Source of the DNA: Nitrospirota bacterium
GTDB lineage: Bacteria > Nitrospirota > JACRHJ01
Direction: 5' to 3'
DNA: 64,000 bases
NCBI GenBank assembly: GCA_016212105.1
Contig: JACRHJ010000052.1
Span: 21,134-85,133 of the forward strand
Below the pieces are notes generated by a model. It did no database searches. It saw only the letters and a program-made list of their open reading frames with translations, and was not told the origin of the DNA. The position numbers and the translations under genes are program-made. Numbering within the stretch: the first letter of the stretch is position 1; every line of letters starts with the position of its first letter. Below, piece by piece: positions 35,591-43,462 of this stretch.

Positions 35591-36490
35591 ATGAGGAAGT
35601 GGGCAGTATCGTTGCTTGTTGCTGTATTTGTGTCTGTTGTCGGGACGTCGGTGGTACGTGCGGAGGACTGGGAGAAGCACAGCGAGCCGGTGCCGACCAA
35701 GGTATTGGTCAGGGTACTATCGCACGGGGCAAAGGCGATGAGCCAGAAGACCGGCGCGCTTGTCGTCTTCCGCGACGCGCGTACCGGCAAGGAGCTGGAC
35801 AAGGGAGCGGTGCAGGGCTCGACCGGCGACACGAAGGCGCTCATGGAGGCCGGGTACCAGAGGATGGAGCCCGCGACCGGGCTCATAAAGGGCGACAAAG
35901 GGTTCATGCCCGACGGCACGCCTTACGAGTCCACGGACGAGGCGGCCAAGTACATCGCCACGCTGTACCTCGACAGGCCCACGCAGCTCCTGATAGAGGT
36001 ATACGGCCCGCTGATGCCGCAGCACTCGATGGGCTCCACGATAACCAATACATGGGTATTCCCCGGCGAGGACGTGCTCGGGCAGGGCATAGTAGTAGAC
36101 CTGCGCGGCCTGATAATAGACGCGCGCGACTCGCTGCGCGGCGCGGATATCAAGGCGGACGACGTCAAGTCAGGCATACAGGTGCCGTTCTTCATGCGGA
36201 TGATGTGCGGCTGTCCCATAGCGCCTAAGTCCATGGGGTTGCAGTGGAGGGCGGAGGACTTCAAGATTACCGTGCAGGCGTATTACAAGGGCAAGCTGTA
36301 CCACGAGGAGGTAACGACGTCAGACAAGCTGTTCGTAGACGTCAGCTCGTTCAAGGCCAACGTGCCGCTCCCGGCCAACCTCCCGGCTGGATCGGTGTCG
36401 AAGGAACGCGTAAAGATTCGCATTATGGCGGCCCAGCCCTCCCAGGCGAACTACGGCATCGACGAGTTCGACGTCTACCTTAACAGGTAG
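35591..36490 (+). CDS. secreted protein of unknown function with a Met/Cys motif
   Basis: The 299-residue product has a signal peptide (about residues 1-24, cleaved after VRA). No known domain is recognised. Notable features are a short MRMMCGCPIAP motif near residue 205, which could bind a soft metal such as copper, and a C-terminal domain rich in beta strands. GGAGG stands upstream (about 35579-35584). Its position 42 bases after the diheme cytochrome pair suggests one transcription unit and a periplasmic redox or metal role (inference). Confidence 0.65.
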   Translation: MRKWAVSLLVAVFVSVVGTSVVRAEDWEKHSEPVPTKVLVRVLSHGAKAMSQKTGALVVFRDARTGKELDKGAVQGSTGDTKALMEAGYQRMEPATGLIKGDKGFMPDGTPYESTDEAAKYIATLYLDRPTQLLIEVYGPLMPQHSMGSTITNTWVFPGEDVLGQGIVVDLRGLIIDARDSLRGADIKADDVKSGIQVPFFMRMMCGCPIAPKSMGLQWRAEDFKITVQAYYKGKLYHEEVTTSDKLFVDVSSFKANVPLPANLPAGSVSKERVKIRIMAAQPSQANYGIDEFDVYLNR

Positions 36491-36501
36491 GCGAGACGGC
36501 G

Positions 36502-36530
36502 TTGACACACGCAACCTCCAGTGTTAAATT
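36502..36530 (+). promoter_or_regulatory. extended -10 promoter of the MBL gene
   Basis: A perfect TTGACA at 36502-36507 is followed 17 bases later by TAAATT (36525-36530), preceded by TGT, which forms an extended -10 element. Confidence 0.55.
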
Positions 36531-36549
36531 AACAACAGGGGGTAAGCTT

Positions 36550-37293
36550 ATGAATATCAGACCGACAGCCTGGCAGGCAAGACTGTTTACCCTTGCATTT
36601 ATGCTTGCCGTGATAACGCTATATGCAGCCGTGCCCGCAAGAGCGGGCGAGGGCATTTCGAAGGAGGTGCGTGCCGTGCTCGACAGGATGGAATGGCTCG
36701 GCCATGACGCGTTCAAGGTGGAGTCGGGCGGCGTTGTTATTTACACCGACCCGTTCAAGCTCGGGGCCGGCCTCCCAACGGCAGGCCTTATATTGGTAAC
36801 GCACGAGCATTACGACCACTGCTCTCCGGAAGACATAGCGAAGGTTGCCGGAAAGGACACCGTCATAGTATCGCCCGGCGACTGCGACGGCGGCCTGAAG
36901 GGCGACGTCCGGCGCGTGAAGCCCGGCGACAGGCTCTCGGTCAAGGGTATCGACATCGAGGTCGTCCCCGCATACAACACAAACAAGAAGTTCCACCCAA
37001 AAGGGAACGGCTGGGTCGGTTACATCTTCACGGTCGATGGCCAGAGGATATACATAGCGGGCGACACAGACCGCATCCCGGAGATGAAGGGATACAGGTG
37101 CGACATAGCGCTCCTGCCTGTCTCCGGGACGTACGTCATGACTGCCGAGGAGGCGGCGCAGGCCGCAGAGGACATTGGCCCGAGGGTGGCCGTACCGATG
37201 CATTACGCGTCCATCGTCGGCACGGAGAAGGACGCCGAGACATTCAAGAGGCTGTACAAGGGCGAGACGTACATATTCAAGCAGAGACACTGA
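36550..37293 (+). CDS. secreted metallo-beta-lactamase-fold hydrolase, UlaG/UPF0173-like
   Basis: The 247-residue product has a signal peptide (about residues 1-32), then a UlaG-type MBL domain with metal ligands in HEHYDHC, a GDTD motif and a MHYASI ending. The family cleaves lactones or phosphodiesters; the substrate here is unknown. I chose ATG 36550 because AGGGGG precedes it and a signal peptide begins there, whereas the longer frame starts inside the promoter. Most UPF0173 proteins are cytosolic, so the signal peptide is unusual. The stop overlaps ogt by one base. Confidence 0.8.
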   Translation: MNIRPTAWQARLFTLAFMLAVITLYAAVPARAGEGISKEVRAVLDRMEWLGHDAFKVESGGVVIYTDPFKLGAGLPTAGLILVTHEHYDHCSPEDIAKVAGKDTVIVSPGDCDGGLKGDVRRVKPGDRLSVKGIDIEVVPAYNTNKKFHPKGNGWVGYIFTVDGQRIYIAGDTDRIPEMKGYRCDIALLPVSGTYVMTAEEAAQAAEDIGPRVAVPMHYASIVGTEKDAETFKRLYKGETYIFKQRH

Positions 37294-37793
37294 TGAAGCT
37301 GTATTACACGGCCATCGACCTCCCGACGGGAGTCGCCTTCGCGGCGGCTACGGAGAAGGGCCTGGTCCGCCTGACCCTGCGTATGCCGCCGTTGGCTGAA
37401 TTCCTCGACGAGATCGAGGTGCAGTTCGGCGCGCCGGTCGTCGAGGACGACAAACCGTTCCGCCTTCTGCGCAGGGAGTTGAAGGACTACTTCGCGGGCA
37501 GGCCGGTTGCCTTCACCACGCCTCTCGACCTGCGCGGCACGGAGTTCCAGATGGCTGTCTGGCGCGCGCTCCTGACCGTGCCATACGGGGAAGTCCGCTC
37601 GTACAGATGGCTCGCGGATGCAGTCGGCAGGTCTCATGCCGCGCGCGCCGTCGGCGGAGCCGTGGGCAGGAACAGGGTCGGTATAATCGTCCCTTGCCAC
37701 AGGATAATAGAGTCGTCCGGCGGGCTTGGAGGCTATGGCTGGGGTTTGGATGTCAAGAGGAGGCTGCTGGAGATAGAAGGCGCGCTTCAGTAG
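37293..37793 (+). CDS. ogt: methylated-DNA-[protein]-cysteine S-methyltransferase
   Basis: Ogt takes the methyl group from O6-methylguanine onto its own cysteine, in one irreversible turn. The 166-residue product has the active site IVPCHRII and the helix-turn-helix block FQMAVWRALLTVPYGEV. There is no Ada-type regulatory domain. The ATG shares its A with the previous stop. The 3' end converges on trmL with a seven-base overlap. Confidence 0.94.
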   Translation: MKLYYTAIDLPTGVAFAAATEKGLVRLTLRMPPLAEFLDEIEVQFGAPVVEDDKPFRLLRRELKDYFAGRPVAFTTPLDLRGTEFQMAVWRALLTVPYGEVRSYRWLADAVGRSHAARAVGGAVGRNRVGIIVPCHRIIESSGGLGGYGWGLDVKRRLLEIEGALQ

Positions 37794-38236
37794 CCGCGCA
37801 CCTGCCTGAGCGCCTCGTACAGGGCAATGCCTGCCGCGGTCGAGAGGTTCAGGCTCCGGACGGGGCCGTCCATCGGGATGGCTATCGAGGTGTCGGGGTT
37901 CGCCGCGAGCAGGTCTTCCGGCAGGCCTTTTGTCTCCCGGCCGAAGACGAGGAAGTCGTCGTCCCTGTACTCGACCTTAGTGAACCAGCGCGTCGCCTTC
38001 GTGCTGAAGTAGAAGAAGCGGCCGCCGGGATACCTGACGTAGAGATCCTGAAGGCTGTCGTATGTCTGGAGCCGCACGTGCGGCCAGTAGTCGAGCCCCG
38101 CGCGCTTGAGGTATCTGTCCGAGAGCGAGAAGCCGAGCGGGCCGACAAGGTGCAGGAGCGTACCCGTCGCGGCGCACAGACGCGCGATGTTGCCGGTATT
38201 GCCGGGTATCTCCGGCTGGTGCAGGACGATGTTCAT
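37787..38236 (-). CDS. trmL: tRNA (cytidine(34)-2'-O)-methyltransferase TrmL
   Basis: TrmL methylates the wobble ribose of certain leucine tRNAs. The 149-residue protein is a minimal SPOUT enzyme: it starts MNIVLHQPEIPGNTGN, the usual N terminus with the catalytic Asn and Arg region, and carries the knot motifs FGRETKGLP and IPMDGPVRSLNLS. An AAAGGA lies upstream. Alone on the minus strand, it converges on ogt and overlaps it by seven bases. Confidence 0.93.
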   Translation of the reverse strand: MNIVLHQPEIPGNTGNIARLCAATGTLLHLVGPLGFSLSDRYLKRAGLDYWPHVRLQTYDSLQDLYVRYPGGRFFYFSTKATRWFTKVEYRDDDFLVFGRETKGLPEDLLAANPDTSIAIPMDGPVRSLNLSTAAGIALYEALRQVRGY

Positions 38237-38473
38237 CGTGTTCCTTTAGGATGCGCCAGGGAGCCGACAAAATATACAGGCGGATTCTTCGCTTTGCTCA
38301 GAATGACACCTTTAACTCCCAAGGCAAAACCAGGCCCGACACGACGGTCGGCCCCTACAATTTAGTTGGGGCGCAATAAAGCGCCCCTGTATTTAAGTTC
38401 GACTTCACGAACACGAAGCACGAACACGAACCACGTTATTCTATAATTTCCCCGAAAGGTTGTCACCACCTAA
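38237..38473. repeat. repeat cluster upstream of the MshEN-like gene
   Basis: An inverted family-C unit (about 38279-38310), a family-B unit (38333-38358), a GGGCGC...GCGCCC palindrome (about 38370-38387) and a family-D arm (38404-38437) follow each other. No gene is visible. Confidence 0.8.
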
Positions 38474-38887
38474 ATGAAGATAGCGCGAAAAGGCACGTTC
38501 AAGCTGTTCGGCAGGTTTCTCCTCGACAGGGGCGTCGTCACCGACGAGCAGGTATACTTCGCGCGCGCCCTGCAGAGGAAAAAGAACAAGATGGTCGGCG
38601 AGATTGCAATAGACCTGGGGCTGATGAACGCCGAGGAGGTCGAGATGGTCCTCATCCAGCAGGAGGACTCGGGCGGCCTGTTCGGCGAGATAGCCGTCAG
38701 CATGGGGATACTCACCGGCCAGGAACTCAATAGGGTGCTGAGGGAGCAGGAAGAGACCCACATGTTCTTCGGCGAGGCTCTTGTCGAGACCAGTGCGCTG
38801 ACGAGCCAGCAGCTTATAGAGGAGCTGAAGGCCTACAACCTCGAGAAGATAAACCACATCAAGAAATCCGCGCTGGCGGAGGAGTAA
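38474..38887 (+). CDS. stand-alone protein of four MshEN/GspE-N-like repeats
   Basis: The 137-residue soluble protein consists of four similar segments of about 28-30 residues, each with the pattern [LF]FG..L...G.[LV]...[EQ]...L..Q: about residues 11-35, 41-65, 69-93 and 96-123. This matches the tandem motif of the N-terminal domain of GspE/MshE ATPases, which in MshE binds c-di-GMP. No ATPase domain is present. The stop shares a base with the start of the M50 protease gene. A ligand-sensing or adaptor role is inference. Confidence 0.6.
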   Translation: MKIARKGTFKLFGRFLLDRGVVTDEQVYFARALQRKKNKMVGEIAIDLGLMNAEEVEMVLIQQEDSGGLFGEIAVSMGILTGQELNRVLREQEETHMFFGEALVETSALTSQQLIEELKAYNLEKINHIKKSALAEE

Positions 38888-39744
38888 TGAAGGGCGCGAG
38901 GCTCCACCTTGCCCTCTTCCTGCTGACCGTCGTCACGACCCTCTACGCCGGGGCATACTACATCCAGGACTACGATATCTTTGTGGATTTCCCGCACCGG
39001 CTCCTGACCGGGCTCTGGAAGGGCGTCCCGTTTTCGCTGCCGCTCCTCGCCATACTCGGCTCCCACGAGTTCGCACACTACTTCAACTCAAAACGGCACC
39101 ACGTGGACGCGACGCTCCCGTACTTCATCCCTTTCCCTAACATCTTCGGCACGCTCGGCGCGGTAATCAAGATGCGCTCCCGGATAATGGACAGGCGAGC
39201 GCTGATAGACATCGGCGCCTCCGGGCCGCTGGCCGGGTTTGTTCTGGCGGTACTCGCCTGCGCGGCGGGTATAACGCTTTCCACCGTGGGGCAGGAGGTG
39301 CCGCTGAAGGAGGGCGACATAACCCTTGGCGGCTCGCTGCTCTTCGACCTCATGCTGAAGGTATTTCTGGACGCGGACATCGCGGACAAGTCGGTCAACC
39401 TGCACCCCATAGCGGTCGCGGGCTGGGTGGGCCTGTTCGTGACGTCCATCAACCTCATGCCGGTGGGTCAATTAGACGGCGGGCATATATCCTATGCGTT
39501 CCTCGGGACGCGGCACAGGTACGTGTCGTGGGCGTTCATCGTCCTGCTTGTGCTGATGGGCGCCTTTTTCTTCGAGGGATGGCTGATATGGGCCGCGCTC
39601 CTGATAGTCCTCGGGACGAAGCACCCGCCGGTCGCTGACCCGTACTCTCCGCTCGACACGAAGCGGAAGCTCATAGGGCTCGCATCCCTCGCCGTATTCA
39701 TCCTGACGTTCTCGCCATCGCCGATAGACGTGTATATACCGTGA
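38887..39744 (+). CDS. M50-type site-2 protease, membrane embedded
   Basis: The 285-residue product has about six helices and the zinc site of intramembrane metalloproteases: HEFAH near residue 59 and the third ligand in PVGQLDGGH near residue 196. It lacks PDZ or CBS domains. Such enzymes release membrane-tethered regulators or cut signal remnants. It is translationally coupled to the upstream MshEN-like gene, which may present or regulate its substrate. Confidence 0.85.
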   Translation: MKGARLHLALFLLTVVTTLYAGAYYIQDYDIFVDFPHRLLTGLWKGVPFSLPLLAILGSHEFAHYFNSKRHHVDATLPYFIPFPNIFGTLGAVIKMRSRIMDRRALIDIGASGPLAGFVLAVLACAAGITLSTVGQEVPLKEGDITLGGSLLFDLMLKVFLDADIADKSVNLHPIAVAGWVGLFVTSINLMPVGQLDGGHISYAFLGTRHRYVSWAFIVLLVLMGAFFFEGWLIWAALLIVLGTKHPPVADPYSPLDTKRKLIGLASLAVFILTFSPSPIDVYIP

Positions 39745-39807
39745 AGTGTTATTGTTATTAATCCGGCGGATAAATATCCGGACATCCTCAAAGGTATCGC
39801 GCGCTTT

Positions 39808-39861
39808 CAAGGGGGCTCGCCCCCCTTGGACCCCCGGACAAGGGGGAAACGTTCCCCCTTG
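39808..39861. repeat. two adjacent hairpins between convergent genes
   Basis: CAAGGGGG/CCCCCTTG at 39808-39828 and CAAGGGGGAA/TTCCCCCTTG at 39839-39861 share the same stem sequence. Neither has a T run, so they are not classical terminators, but they lie between two converging genes. Confidence 0.75.
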
Positions 39862-39941
39862 CATCCCCTCGATTCTATAAGGATGGAAGCCAAATTATGG
39901 CGAGCTTCGCCCGCCGGATTTATAACAACCTTGCCCCCACT

Positions 39942-41558
39942 TCACCGGCCGCGCGCGCGTTCCAGCAGTTTCCTGAACTCCGGGTCGTCCGGCCCGAACT
40001 CCGCCGCCTTCATGAACGCATTGGCTGCCTCGGCGTGCTCGCCTTTGTCCGTGAGGTCCATGCCGAGGTTGTACCAGGCCTTGTAGTGTGTCGGGTCCAG
40101 TGCGAGCGCGGCCCTGCCCTCGCGTATCGCGTCGTCGAGCATGCCTGACATGGCATATGCGGCGGCGAGGTTTGTATGCGCCTCGACGTAGTCCGGCCTG
40201 GCCGCGACCGCCGCCTTCAGGTGTTCGACCGCCTTGTCGTGCCGCCCCTCTTCTGTGTAGATGAGGCCGAGGTTGTAATGCGGGATGGCCGCGTCCGGGG
40301 CCTTTGCCACGGCGTCCGTCCAGAGCGTCTTGTTGTCCACCCAGACGCGGTTTCTGTCCACCGACATCACGGTATAAACGGCCGCGACCGCGCAGAGCAA
40401 GGCGAGCGCCGCGCGGAACTGCGCCGGCCTGTCAATTAACCTGTCCAGAGCGGCGGCGAGGATTAGCACGGCCCCGAATACCGGCAGGTAGAGGTACCTT
40501 TCCGCGAACACACTCACACCGATTCCGTAAATGTAGAACGCGGGGAGGAGGGGCAAGACGAAGAAGGCCAGGCCGAGGAGCATCGGCCGGTCCCGCCTGT
40601 GCATGACTGCGAAGGCGACGAGGGCGGAAAGTATGGCAATGGATACGAGGACGACCGGCTCGGTAATGGAGTGCACGGGATGGAACACGTAGTACGCGTT
40701 CAGGTTAACCGGGAGCAGGAGTTTCGTGACATACCATCCGAAGAGTTCTATGACGTTCAGCATATAACCGTAGGCGCCAAGCCCCTCGTAATACCTTACG
40801 GGCGTTACGCCGCCAAGCGCGTTAAACCTGAGCGCGAAATAGATAGCCACGGCGGCGGCGAACGGTATGTAAGTGTATAATGTGCGCCTTGTAATTGGAT
40901 TTAGCCCCCGGGGAGACATGACGTCGTACGCCAATATTATCAAGGGCAGGGTCAGCGCGGTCTCCTTGCAGAGCGCCGCGGCGAAGAACGAGAGCGCGGA
41001 CGCCGCGAGCAGGCCCGCGCCCTGCCTGTCGCGTCCGGTGTACGATACGTACAGGTAGAACGCTGTCAGATAGAAGAGCGAATACGACAGGTCGGTGATG
41101 TCGCCTATCCAGGCGACGGACTCGGTGTGTATGGGATGGACGGCGAACAGGACCGCAGCGGCGAGCGCGGGGAGTGTGTGCGCCCTGCCCGGCCGGTGCA
41201 CGTCCAGAAGCCGCGCCGTGACGAGGAACACGAGCACAGAGACGCCCGCGTGGAAGAGCAGGTTAACGAGGTGGAATCCCCAGGGGGCGAGCCCGAATAC
41301 CTGAAACGTCAGCAGGTAGAAGACGTGCATAAGCGGGCGGTAGAAGTTTAGGAGCTTGCCCTCCATCGCCCACGCGTTCGTCGTGAATATTTCCCGCAGG
41401 TGGCCGAAGTCCCGGAGCCACGGGTTCTTGACCACCTGCTCGTAGTCGTCCGACACGAACCCGCACCATAGCGTGTTGCCGAACGCTGCCGCGCAGACGA
41501 GCAGTATCACACCCGCTGGGACGAGGCGGGGATGTCTTTGAAGAAGGCTCCGGTGCAT
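39942..41558 (-). CDS. TMTC-like polytopic membrane protein with C-terminal TPRs
   Basis: The 538-residue product has about 10-12 membrane helices and an early loop with FVSDDYEQV (the acidic pair typical of GT-C glycosyltransferases), followed by HPIHTESVAWI and ERYLYLP motifs of the TMTC/DUF1736 group. Residues of about 415-530 form three to four TPR units (PHYNLGLIYTEEGRHDKA and similar). GT-C enzymes use lipid-linked sugars outside the inner membrane, so protein or lipid glycosylation is likely. It lies 25 bases downstream of the cytochrome gene on the same strand. Confidence 0.8.
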   Translation of the reverse strand: MHRSLLQRHPRLVPAGVILLVCAAAFGNTLWCGFVSDDYEQVVKNPWLRDFGHLREIFTTNAWAMEGKLLNFYRPLMHVFYLLTFQVFGLAPWGFHLVNLLFHAGVSVLVFLVTARLLDVHRPGRAHTLPALAAAVLFAVHPIHTESVAWIGDITDLSYSLFYLTAFYLYVSYTGRDRQGAGLLAASALSFFAAALCKETALTLPLIILAYDVMSPRGLNPITRRTLYTYIPFAAAVAIYFALRFNALGGVTPVRYYEGLGAYGYMLNVIELFGWYVTKLLLPVNLNAYYVFHPVHSITEPVVLVSIAILSALVAFAVMHRRDRPMLLGLAFFVLPLLPAFYIYGIGVSVFAERYLYLPVFGAVLILAAALDRLIDRPAQFRAALALLCAVAAVYTVMSVDRNRVWVDNKTLWTDAVAKAPDAAIPHYNLGLIYTEEGRHDKAVEHLKAAVAARPDYVEAHTNLAAAYAMSGMLDDAIREGRAALALDPTHYKAWYNLGMDLTDKGEHAEAANAFMKAAEFGPDDPEFRKLLERARGR

Positions 41559-41583
41559 GAAGTTCAGGATACTTCAGCCCCGC

Positions 41584-41916
41584 TTATTTTGCAAGCGAGT
41601 TCATGTACATCGCAAGAGAACGCGCCTCGACCGAGTCCTCCGGCAGGGCCTTGCCCGCGAGCGGGCCGGTGATGCAGATGTTGTTCGCCTGCACGAGCGT
41701 CTTCGCCCTCCCGCCGAACCAGGTCCCGCGCGTGGCAAGCTCGCCGACCTTCTTCTCCGACGGGTGGCAGGTCGCGCAGGACTTGCCGTTGGTCCCGAGC
41801 GCCGGGTCGTTGAACAGCTTCTTGCCGAGTTCGGCCGACGGGGCATCCTCGGCGTATGCCGGCAGGGATAATGCTAGTACCGCGAGACACGATAAGACAC
41901 AGGTTAAACGCTTCAT
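41584..41916 (-). CDS. monoheme periplasmic cytochrome c
   Basis: The 110-residue product has a signal peptide (about residues 1-22, cleaved after AYA) and one heme-c motif, CATCH, near residue 47. The ninth-position methionine usual as sixth ligand in class I cytochromes is not obvious; Met105 and Met107 near the C terminus are candidates. I chose the ATG at 41916 because GGAGG stands five bases upstream; the ATG at 41928 overlaps that site. The TMTC-like gene follows. Confidence 0.85.
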   Translation of the reverse strand: MKRLTCVLSCLAVLALSLPAYAEDAPSAELGKKLFNDPALGTNGKSCATCHPSEKKVGELATRGTWFGGRAKTLVQANNICITGPLAGKALPEDSVEARSLAMYMNSLAK

Positions 41917-42361
41917 GTCGGCCTCCATGACTGGTTGTTTGGACTGCCTGCCGGAGGTTCTTGATACCGGCCCTCATTTTACGTATATATTAAGGTTAAG
42001 CCTTTATGAGAATCAGATACGTGCCGCCAAATTATCATGGTATTCCAGCGGGATGTCCAGTTATCTGAAACATCTATAATATATCAGAAATTTATCGTGA
42101 TGTCATGAATAGTATGTGGTAAGATGGAAAAATCAGCCCTTTCCTCTTATCCCCTCCCTGAGAAGAGGAGGGGAAAATTGGTTGAAGGCACGCCCTCACC
42201 CCCAACCACCCTTCGACTTCGCTCTGGGCTCTCTCCCGGGAGGCGAGGGGGATTATAATAAAGCCTGGCCCCGACGAATCTCCCGTCCCCTGCACAGGGG
42301 GAGGGCCGGGGTGGGGGTTGGTCCACCGCATTATTTTATTAAAACGCCCCTCGTTTTCCCC
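41917..42361. other. intergenic region with repeats before tRNA-Ala
   Basis: The first 200 bases (to about 42118) are AT-rich and hold no gene I can support. From about 42135 to 42320 family-F C-rich units occur in both orientations, one with an inserted family-C-like word (CTTCGACTTCGCTCTGGGCT, about 42208-42228). Confidence 0.6.
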
Positions 42362-42390
42362 TTGACTGGTTACGCGAATTTTGGTACAGT
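42362..42390 (+). promoter_or_regulatory. promoter of tRNA-Ala
   Basis: TTGACT (42362-42367) and TACAGT (42385-42390) are 17 bases apart, 11 bases before the tRNA. Confidence 0.6.
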
Positions 42391-42401
42391 ACGGGCTTCA
42401 C

Positions 42402-42477
42402 GGGGCAGTAGCTCAGCTGGGAGAGCGCATCCCTCGCACGGATGAGGCCGTCGGTTCGATCCCGATCTGCTCCACCA
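42402..42477 (+). tRNA. tRNA-Ala (anticodon CGC)
   Basis: The 76-base cloverleaf has a seven-pair acceptor stem (GGGGCAG with CTGCTCC) that contains the G3-U70 pair, the alanine identity element. The anticodon stem CATCC/GGATG closes the loop CTCGCAC, giving anticodon CGC for the GCG codon. The T arm (GTTCGATC) is present, and the 3' CCA is encoded. Confidence 0.97.
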
Positions 42478-42489
42478 AGTTCCAAAAGG

Positions 42490-42520
42490 GGGTTACGGTG
42501 ACTGTCCGTAACCCTTTTTT
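42490..42520 (+). terminator. rho-independent terminator of tRNA-Ala
   Basis: A perfect nine-base stem GGGTTACGG/CCGTAACCC (42490-42498 with 42506-42514) closes a TGACTGT loop and is followed by six T residues. Confidence 0.92.
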
Positions 42521-42577
42521 ATCGCTTTTTGATATTCGGGGGCAGGCAGTACGGCGGCCCGCATGGTTTAAATTAGC

Positions 42578-42606
42578 TTGACATCATGCGGCCCGGTCTG
42601 TATAAT
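42578..42606 (+). promoter_or_regulatory. full-consensus sigma70 promoter of the yceD-fab operon
   Basis: TTGACA (42578-42583) and TATAAT (42601-42606) are both perfect and separated by 17 bases. Transcription would start near 42613, leaving an untranslated leader of about 95 bases before yceD. Confidence 0.85.
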
Positions 42607-42709
42607 CCTTCTGTTTTTTAGGCCTTTTTCCGCCGTGTCCGGCTGGCTGTCAACTTGGGTGGCAGACCGGCGGGATGAGAGGTGGATTTTGCGCCCTTTT
42701 GGGGTTTCG

Positions 42710-43252
42710 ATGGAAATCAAGGTCTCCGAAATAATGCCGGAAGGCAAGTCCGTCGAGCTTGAGGTCGGGCTTGAGGACGTTGGGGGAGAGGCCGCCGGAG
42801 AACCCGGCGTCGACGACGTCCGCATCCTGGAGCCGATACTCGGGAAGTTCCGGATAAAGAAGACCGGCAGCACCGTCACGCTCTTTGGAGAGGCGAAGTC
42901 GGCCTTGGGTCTCGTATGTGCCCGGTGCGGCGGGGAGTTCCGGTACGAGACGGAAAGCTCCTTCGAGATGGACCTTGTCCCGTTCACGACCATAGAGCGG
43001 GCCGACGAGAAGGAACTCCAGACCGACGAGATGGACGTCGATTATTACAAGGACGACACAATCGACCTGGACGAGATACTCAGGGAGCAGGTGCTCCTCC
43101 AGGCCCCGATGAAGCCGCTTTGCAGCGAAGACTGCAAGGGCCTCTGCCAGTATTGCAGGCAGGACCTTAACATAAAGGATTGCGGGTGCGTCGCGCCCAC
43201 CGGCCACCCCGGCCTCGCGGCGCTCAAGGACCTCTTGAAGGACAACAAATAG
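42710..43252 (+). CDS. yceD: YceD/DUF177 family protein
   Basis: YceD proteins are found next to rpmF in most bacteria, where they are linked to 23S rRNA handling. The 180-residue product has the four-cysteine pattern of the family: CARC near residue 67 and a later CSEDCKGLCQYC cluster near residue 140. I chose ATG 42710 because it gives the usual MEIKVSEI start; the longer frame would cover the promoter and leader. Confidence 0.88.
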   Translation: MEIKVSEIMPEGKSVELEVGLEDVGGEAAGEPGVDDVRILEPILGKFRIKKTGSTVTLFGEAKSALGLVCARCGGEFRYETESSFEMDLVPFTTIERADEKELQTDEMDVDYYKDDTIDLDEILREQVLLQAPMKPLCSEDCKGLCQYCRQDLNIKDCGCVAPTGHPGLAALKDLLKDNK

Positions 43253-43270
43253 AAAGGAGCAGTAAAGGAT

Positions 43271-43453
43271 ATGGCTAACCCAACTAATAAAACCTCCAAG
43301 GCCCGTACAGGCAAGCGGAGGACGCACAAGATACTGACGGCGCCGAACGTGAGCCTCTGCCCGCAGTGCCACGAGCCCAAGCTGGCCCACAAGGTCTGCC
43401 CGAGCTGCGGCACCTACAAGGGCCGCGACGTCATCGCAGTCGAAGAGATCTAA
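43271..43453 (+). CDS. rpmF: 50S ribosomal protein L32
   Basis: L32 is a small zinc-ribbon protein of the large ribosomal subunit. The 60-residue product begins MANPTNKTSKARTGKRRTHK and has the zinc knuckles CPQC and CPSC, so it is the zinc-containing form. AAAGGAG lies upstream at 43253-43259. The order yceD-rpmF-plsX-fabH is the classical one. Confidence 0.96.
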   Translation: MANPTNKTSKARTGKRRTHKILTAPNVSLCPQCHEPKLAHKVCPSCGTYKGRDVIAVEEI

Positions 43454-43462
43454 TCCATACCG

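Noticed and set aside
39808..39861. Paired hairpins as a small-RNA gene
   Set aside because: No promoter or T-rich terminator is seen; they are more likely intergenic repeat units.
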